Positions 58,626-62,932 of a stretch of DNA of 62,932 nt are shown here, one piece after another (positions within the stretch are counted from its first letter, which is position 1; every line of letters starts with the position of its first letter). The stretch is taken from positions 1-62,932 of the forward strand of contig NZ_DHNR01000039.1 in the NCBI RefSeq assembly GCF_002409645.1. Direction: 5' to 3'. Made by a program: the position numbers and the translations under genes. The notes under the pieces were generated by a model. It did not search any database, had not been told where the DNA came from, and saw only the letters and a list, made by a program, of their open reading frames with translations. Source of the DNA: Acetobacter sp. UBA5411. GTDB taxonomy: Bacteria; Pseudomonadota; Alphaproteobacteria; Acetobacterales; Acetobacteraceae.

Positions 58626-59292
58626 GACCGGGTAATCCGTATGTCCAGGTGAAAGGGCGTCCGTCCCGGCTGCGAAGCAGCTCGATGCGCCAGTGTTCCG
58701 GACCGATCACGTTGTTCAGCGACACCGGCCGCGCAGCCCCGATCCGCCAGCGTGTTTCGCAGGCGCTGGGAGGCGGTACTGCGCCGTTCGTGGTAGGGCG
58801 GAGCAGGAAACCCGTGGTGCCGGAGCTTTCGGCCGCAAGCTGCAGGCGTCGTGATGCGGTGAGGGAGAGCGGAACGCAGAGATCGCAGACCAGCGCCGCT
58901 ATCCCGCGCTCGCGCAGGATGTCCTCGCAGAGCGGGAGCAGATCGCGGGTCTCGCTCTGCACACAGATCAGGCGTCCCGGCGCGAGGCCTGCGCCCTGCA
59001 GTCCGGCTGCATGCAGGTTGAGATGGTGTGCTGCAAGCCACACCACCTGACCCGGTGTCCGGGCCAGAACGTGGGCGACAAACCGTGTGGGGCGGGCGAG
59101 CAGGGCACGGTCACAGCCGGTTCCGAGGAACTCGTGGACGCGGCCACGGCTCAGGCCGCCGCCCAGCCACTCATCGAGAGCGGTGAATCCTGTCGGCAGA
59201 TAGGCGTCCATCCCGGCCGCAGCGTGATGCCGTTCCATGCGGCGGATCTCGTCGCGCAGGAGCGCGAGCGTATCGGCTGTTCTCCCGGCCAT
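58525..59292 (-). CDS. imuA: ImuA (RecA-like SOS mutagenesis protein)
   Basis: A 255-aa RecA/SulA-like ATPase-fold protein. YLPTGFTALDEWLGGGLSRGRVHEFLG is the typical start of the fold, but the P-loop is not a canonical GXXXXGK[ST] (GTGCDRALL), as in many ImuA proteins. It modulates RecA and recruits ImuB. It leads the SOS unit; a direct-repeat LexA box lies 24-38 nt upstream and GAGGA serves as ribosome site. Confidence 0.9.
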   Translation of the reverse strand: MAGRTADTLALLRDEIRRMERHHAAAGMDAYLPTGFTALDEWLGGGLSRGRVHEFLGTGCDRALLARPTRFVAHVLARTPGQVVWLAAHHLNLHAAGLQGAGLAPGRLICVQSETRDLLPLCEDILRERGIAALVCDLCVPLSLTASRRLQLAAESSGTTGFLLRPTTNGAVPPPSACETRWRIGAARPVSLNNVIGPEHWRIELLRSRDGRPFTWTYGLPGHATDPLDLASPVAHGSVAASPPAGEHRDGACAA

Positions 59293-59315
59293 GGTGTGTC
59301 CTCGCTCAAAAACAA

Positions 59316-59330
59316 GAACATAAAGAGAAC
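59316..59330 (-). promoter_or_regulatory. LexA box (GAAC-N7-GAAC / GTTC-N7-GTTC)
   Basis: GAAC (59316-59319) and GAAC (59327-59330) separated by 7 nt; on the imuA strand it reads GTTC-N7-GTTC, the known alphaproteobacterial LexA operator. It lies 24 nt before the imuA start, so the cassette is expected to be under host SOS control. Confidence 0.88.
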
Positions 59331-59390
59331 ATAATACCGCCGTGAGTCAAGAATGAACTGTCCCAACGTGAAGAGCGAGGCTGTCCATCA

Positions 59391-59426
59391 CGCTGCGCGG
59401 CCCATGGCCCGTGCGTCCCACGCACG
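59391..59426. repeat. Palindromic repeat element, copy B
   Basis: Near copy of the element at 52141-52176, with inverted repeat CCGTGCGT-CCC-ACGCACGG (59409-59427). It is followed by GGATCTGCTCAGGAAGGGAAAG, similar to sequence after copy A. Confidence 0.7.
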
Positions 59427-59514
59427 GTGATGGAGGGAAGGCTTTGCGGACGTGTGGTGGGGATCTGCTCAGGAAGGGAAAGTGAACAACGCTCTTTTTT
59501 CCAAGGCCGTTCTT

Positions 59515-59521
59515 AGTCGCA
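59515..59521 (+). promoter_or_regulatory. AGTCGCA leader box (copy 14)
   Basis: AGTCGCAG, 54 nt before ATG 59569, 14 nt after a T-tract (CTCTTTTTT). Confidence 0.6.
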
Positions 59522-59568
59522 GGAAATCCAATAAAGATCGTGTCAGCATCTACAGGAATGGAGGTCTC

Positions 59569-59931
59569 ATGCCGGAGCGATCAGATACGTGGCGACAATG
59601 GGAAACGATCAGTGTTGGTGGTTGCACTATCCGGTTTCGTTCTCGGCTACATCGGGTTGAAGACTGGTCGGAGACCGAGGTGTTTCAGATTACCGACGGC
59701 TCACGGATTTCCACCGGTTCCGCCTGTTTCGGTCTGGATGATGCCTGTTCTTACTCTGTAGAGCATGTGACTGTCGTGGATTCACCACATTTAACGCTTA
59801 ATGGAAGTGAGCATGCACAGTCATTAGAAGCGTTCGTCGCATTTGTCTGGCCAATTCTGGCTGGACATCATGAAGTTCCTGACCAATTAGGTCGAATAGA
59901 AACACAAATACCTTTAGACACAGATGAATAG
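59569..59931 (+). CDS. Protein of unknown function
   Basis: A 120-aa soluble protein, beta-rich in the first half (WETISVGGCTIRFRSRLHRVEDW), with no recognised family. GGAGG 5 nt before the ATG supports the start at 59569. It carries an AGTCGCA leader box, so it is probably co-regulated with conjugation, and is followed after 9 nt by a small membrane-protein gene. Confidence 0.6.
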   Translation: MPERSDTWRQWETISVGGCTIRFRSRLHRVEDWSETEVFQITDGSRISTGSACFGLDDACSYSVEHVTVVDSPHLTLNGSEHAQSLEAFVAFVWPILAGHHEVPDQLGRIETQIPLDTDE

Positions 59932-59940
59932 GAAAATATC

Positions 59941-60108
59941 ATGAGCCCACTTCACCTTATGCTGGAATGGTCTGTTCCTGCAGGTATTTTTGTGTCTGGT
60001 ATGTTCGCACTCTTCAACGTGGCGTCTGACGATTCAACGGCAAAATTCGCGAAATTGCAGTTCGCCGCTGTCGTGATGGTCGTGTGTATTTATGCGGCTT
60101 TTAAGTAG
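59941..60108 (+). CDS. Very small membrane protein
   Basis: A 55-aa protein (start MSPLHLMLEWSVPAGIFVSG) with two hydrophobic segments (about residues 12-27 and 41-53), ending AAFK. TAGGAAAA 5 nt upstream is a fair ribosome site. It lies 9 nt after the unknown gene and 29 nt before the next membrane-protein gene on the same strand, suggesting one unit. Confidence 0.55.
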   Translation: MSPLHLMLEWSVPAGIFVSGMFALFNVASDDSTAKFAKLQFAAVVMVVCIYAAFK

Positions 60109-60137
60109 CGCAATAGATTGAAGCAGGAGGATCCACC

Positions 60138-60503
60138 ATGTCTCTAGCCAACGAACAGAAACGCGCTGCTTTCGAGTGGGCAAACACTGATCCCAAGCTT
60201 AACGGGCTTTTTCGGGAGATGAAATACGAGCTTTTCTACCAGCCACTTATACGTTTCGGCGTGGCTGCCACGACTGGAATCGCAGTATTTTTCGGCTGGT
60301 GTGCGTTGTGGTGGGATACAGTCGTTGTCGCACCTGATTGGTGGACATCCATATTTTCGTTTATCACCGCCATAAGCGTAGTTTTCTGCATGGTAGGGAT
60401 TATGGTGCCGTGCAACCTGACACGCCTTAAATTGCTTCTCTTCGCTGCGCTTATACTACCCATCCCTTTGTTGGTGGCGCCTGGTTCACCTCTGTTGCCA
60501 TAA
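60138..60503 (+). CDS. Small three-segment membrane protein
   Basis: A 121-aa protein with membrane segments at about residues 40-57, 68-88 and 97-115, and a charged cytoplasmic N-terminus (NEQKRAAFEWANTDPKLNG). A strong ribosome site (AGGAGG) lies 8 nt upstream. No family recognised. Last gene of the unit beginning at 59569. Confidence 0.65.
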   Translation: MSLANEQKRAAFEWANTDPKLNGLFREMKYELFYQPLIRFGVAATTGIAVFFGWCALWWDTVVVAPDWWTSIFSFITAISVVFCMVGIMVPCNLTRLKLLLFAALILPIPLLVAPGSPLLP

Positions 60504-60523
60504 CACCCGAATTTGACCAGTCG

Positions 60524-60829
60524 CTATCTGATTGACTGGCGCTCCCAGTTCTCATGCTTCTGGTGTCTATGTAGCGCATGCTGGCGGGGAGTGTGTAGTG
60601 CCGATGAACGGCCGTGACTGTTCATGAGCGATGACACTGCAGTCACCGCCCAGAAGCCTAGAAAGCAGAGGATCACCAGCAAAAACCCTCTGACACGCCG
60701 CCACATCCGCCAGGCCACGTATTCCCTGCGGCACAACCGGTCGAATTTGTCTTGAGGAAGCCAGCCTTCCCGACCTTTGCGTGGTTCCACCAACGGTTCT
60801 TCGATCCCTCCATGTGCACATATAAACAC
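60524..60829 (-). CDS. Possible small membrane protein
   Basis: A 101-aa frame on the minus strand starting with GTG 60829, with a basic middle (REYVAWRMWRRVR) and one strong membrane segment (GFLLVILCFLGFWAVTAVSSL). No clear ribosome site and no family. It is convergent with the gene ending at 60503. Kept as tentative because the membrane segment with preceding basic residues looks real. Confidence 0.35.
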   Translation of the reverse strand: MFICAHGGIEEPLVEPRKGREGWLPQDKFDRLCRREYVAWRMWRRVRGFLLVILCFLGFWAVTAVSSLMNSHGRSSALHTPRQHALHRHQKHENWERQSIR

Positions 60830-61144
60830 ACAAGGTTATCTTTGCGGTGCGAGAGCGCCCTAACAGTCGTTTCAGAGCCATATCAAGGAGGCACCGCGTG
60901 ATCCGTGAGTCGCTTGGAGAGGCATACTCCAGGTCGTCCCGGCGATACTGCGCACGGGTGATTCCAGTCCAAGCCATTTTGATCTCATTAGGTTATCGCA
61001 AATCCATGAATCATAAGCCACTTATATCACTCACTAGTTTTATCATGCAGATGTCGTTTGTAACAATACATTAAAGATTGAAACATTTTATTTTATATGT
61101 ATCTCTGACGTCCATTACTTATACTGCTTCAGTGAGGATAAAAA
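60830..61144. other. Gene-poor transition to AT-rich DNA
   Basis: No convincing gene. Base composition shifts at about 61010 from GC-rich plasmid backbone to AT-rich sequence, marking the probable edge of an acquired segment. I see no terminal repeats, transposase or attachment site at this edge. Confidence 0.5.
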
Positions 61145-61396
61145 ATGAAACAGCCAAGTGCGGGAACTGATACGACGGTATACGTAAAAAAAGCAATTTC
61201 TGAAATGGAGACACACATTCCAGAAACATGGAATAAGTTTTTAGAAGTATATCATCATAATATAAAAGTTCCTGATGAAGAAGAAGAGCAACTATACGAC
61301 GAAGTATGGCGGTTTTTAAAAACCAATGATTTAAATAAAGAATTTAGAGTGGGGTCATTCATAGCATATATACTTTCATATGTAGACAGCAATTAA
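61145..61396 (+). CDS. Small acidic protein upstream of the PIN/RTX-like gene
   Basis: An 83-aa acidic, helical protein (MKQPSAGTDTTVYVKKAISE, then PDEEEEQLYDEVWRFLKTND) in AT-rich DNA. No family recognised. It ends a few bases before the PIN-like segment. By position it could be an immunity or chaperone partner of the large protein downstream, which is speculative. Confidence 0.5.
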   Translation: MKQPSAGTDTTVYVKKAISEMETHIPETWNKFLEVYHHNIKVPDEEEEQLYDEVWRFLKTNDLNKEFRVGSFIAYILSYVDSN

Positions 61397-61407
61397 TTTG
61401 GGGGGGT

Positions 61408-62932
61408 GATATATCTAAAATATACATTACAGATGGAAATACTCTTACAAATCTTTGGAATATTGATGAAGGAGTAACATTATCATATTACTTAGATAAT
61501 TTTGATGTAGCCGTTACTGATGTTGTTGAGCAAGAAATATTAAGTGGATATAGTAAAAACTACTATAAGTATTTTGTTGATTGATTTATTTAATAATTCA
61601 AAAGATGCATCGTACACTGGTCCAAAATTGGATATTATAAGCACTGATCTAATAGATGAATATGAAAAGATAAAAAGTGACGGTGGTAAAGCCAAAGACC
61701 TTGGCGAGCAATCAATGGCGGAAGTGTATAACTCTGATGAAAATAAGTATAGTTTAGTTTCTGATGAAAAAAACTTTATTAAAAGTTCTAAAATAAATGA
61801 CGGTAGACCAGACGATCCGCTGAGCTCAGATGCTGTTGAAGGTGGTCCAGAAATTGTTAATAATCTTTTGGATGAGGGTAAAATCACTGTTGATGATTAT
61901 ATTAATGCCAGAACACACTATTCAAACATGGACTCACCAACAAAGGATCCGGTCTATGGGGATCGCTTTAAGTCGAATGATGAACTTAATATACAAGAGA
62001 TTTGGAATACAAAAGACGGGAAATATGAATACCTACCAAAAGGACAGGATATCCCTCAATGGGATATAAAAGTTAATCCGGAAACGGCTCCTATTCCAAA
62101 AGATCCAGACCAGATAAGTGGGAATCCCACATCAGAGCCTTTAACTGATATTATCAAGAAGCTTTTCGAAAAATTGCAGAAAGCTCTCGGCACTGATGTC
62201 GGTGAGCTCAAATTGCCTCCAGACGCAGGGCTGGCTGCCTTAGATGCAGCTGGGCTTCTAGCCGCTGTTTATGGGGCGATAGATGCGGCATCACAAGCGC
62301 TTGAGCAAATTAAGGCGGGCGACTACGAGGGAGCTGCCGAAACTCTTGGTAGTTTCGGCGCTGCCGTTGCTGGCGGTTATTATGGCATGGAAGCCGGTGC
62401 GCTGGCTGGAGGGGAATTTGGAGGTGGAGCTGGAGCCTTAATTGGTGGACTTATCGGCTCCATCGCTGGGTCAATAGCTGGGTCAGTTCTAGGGGCCGGT
62501 GCCGTCCACAATGCTGCACAAGCACTTGCAAATGGACTGGGCGGTCTGTTCAACGGCCTTGCTGATTTGGCGGGTTCACTCGCTGGATATGTAGAGAATG
62601 CTTTACATAATTTTTCGCAAGCTCTCGCTGATCCGCTTGTTATTGATTTGTCATCTACAGGCCTTCAGCTAACATCTCAGCAGCAGAGTAATACTTACTT
62701 TAACTGGAACGGGGGAGATCAATATAATAGGACGGGGTGGGCGGCAAACGGTACCGGTTTCTTGATAATTCTTCCCTCCACGGGATATGACGTAAATATT
62801 ACAAACCTTATTACATCACAAGCAGTGCTAAAATCATTTGACACAAATGGAGATGGACTTTTAGATAATAGTGATTCTCAATTCTCTAAGCTTGGCGTCT
62901 GGGTTGATAGTAATGGTAATGGTAATGGTAAT
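61408..62932 (+). pseudogene. PIN-like/RTX-like large protein, frameshifted and cut by the window end
   Basis: Two frames together read as one protein. Frame 1 (from about 61350 to a stop at 61582-61584) gives ISKIYITDGNTLTNLW and FDVAVTDVVEQEIL, the first half of a PIN-type nuclease fold with its Asp and Glu. Frame 2 (open from 61544 to the end) gives KAKDLGEQSMAEVY and SLVSDEKNFI, the second half with its acidic residues. A Gly/Ala-rich zipper stretch follows (about 62210-62500), then DPLVIDLSSTGLQL and FDTNGDGLLD, the calcium-binding-type block of RTX/hemolysin-like exported proteins. One base change near 61575-61580 separates the halves, and no good start codon is visible for frame 1. An alternative GTG start at 61544 would drop the first half. 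Confidence 0.6.
62909..62932 (+). repeat. GGTAAT-type tandem repeat at the window edge
   Basis: The last 24 bases are four AATGGT-register units encoding alternating Asn-Gly. It continues beyond the window, so its true length is unknown. Such repeats are typical of calcium-binding RTX-like proteins and can vary in copy number. Confidence 0.6.

Noticed and set aside
1273..59521. Treating AGTCGCA as a known sigma-factor element or a GANTC methylation site
   Set aside because: It contains no GANTC and does not resemble sigma-70, sigma-32, ECF or sigma-54 promoter elements that I know; no standard -35/-10 pair is visible at a constant distance from it.
60847..61074. A 75-codon plus-strand frame at the edge of the AT-rich segment
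   Set aside because: It spans the composition change, has no ribosome site and shows no coding pattern.
1..62932. CRISPR arrays, tRNA or rRNA genes, insertion-sequence transposases and integrases
   Set aside because: None was seen on either strand: no regularly spaced repeats, no cloverleaf-like candidates and no transposase or integrase motifs in any long frame.

Overview
The window reads as most of a large, GC-rich conjugative plasmid (or closely related mobile element) of an alphaproteobacterium, most likely an acetic acid bacterium. The host call is an inference. It rests on a RepC-type replication protein, a GapR (DUF2312) homologue, a GAAC-N7-GAAC direct-repeat LexA box of the alphaproteobacterial type in front of an imuA-imuB-imuC cassette, and GcrA-like DNA-binding repeats. 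No host chromosomal genes are visible.

Layout. 1-3800: ssb, four small genes of unknown role and two exported proteins, one a lytic transglycosylase-like enzyme. 3886-10448: the DNA-processing module, with a stbABC/traKLM-like operon (minus) and a Bro-N gene, a small coiled-coil gene and a MOBF relaxase-helicase (plus). These diverge from a palindrome-rich gap (5841-6226) that is the best oriT candidate. 10522-11951: a lipoprotein gene and an AT-richer HEPN-like gene. 12167-19718: a type I restriction-modification operon (hsdM-hsdS-hsdR) with two toxin-antitoxin pairs (Phd/PemK-like and HepT/MntA) between hsdM and hsdS. 19920-37504 (minus) and 40648-49106 (plus): a nearly complete IncI/Dot-Icm-like type IVB secretion system (DotL, M, IcmT, B, C, D, O, N, P, E, F, G, H, I, A and accessory genes). 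Its two halves flank a regulatory island (37624-40463) of two paralogous double-HTH regulators around a GcrA-like repeat protein. 50536-53663: stand-alone repC, gapR, small genes and a MazEF pair. 53705-59292: an SOS mutagenesis cassette with a frameshifted imuB. 59569-60829: small membrane or unknown genes. 61000-62932: an AT-rich segment with a broken PIN-like/RTX-like gene that runs off the window.

The main non-obvious signal is a short sequence, AGTCGCA (usually AGTCGCAC or AGTCGCAG). I find it by eye in 14 leaders, in the direction of the gene, most often 45-55 nt before the start codon. Every recognisable conjugation operon on both strands has exactly one copy, except the stb/traKLM-like operon, which has none; the restriction, toxin-antitoxin and SOS genes also lack it. 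In four of these leaders (transglycosylase, dotD, dotF, dsbC-like) a 10-12 bp hairpin between the box and the gene buries the Shine-Dalgarno sequence. In the dotI leader a terminator-shaped 17-bp stem with a T6 run follows the box. This looks like a plasmid-wide control layer for conjugation that I do not recognise from known plasmids. The regulator island between the two halves of the secretion locus is the obvious candidate for its control genes.

Two genes (mntA at about 14980 and imuB at about 58440) each look intact apart from one missing base in a G/C-rich run. They may be real mutations or assembly errors. All functional names are from reading translated sequence; no database search was run.
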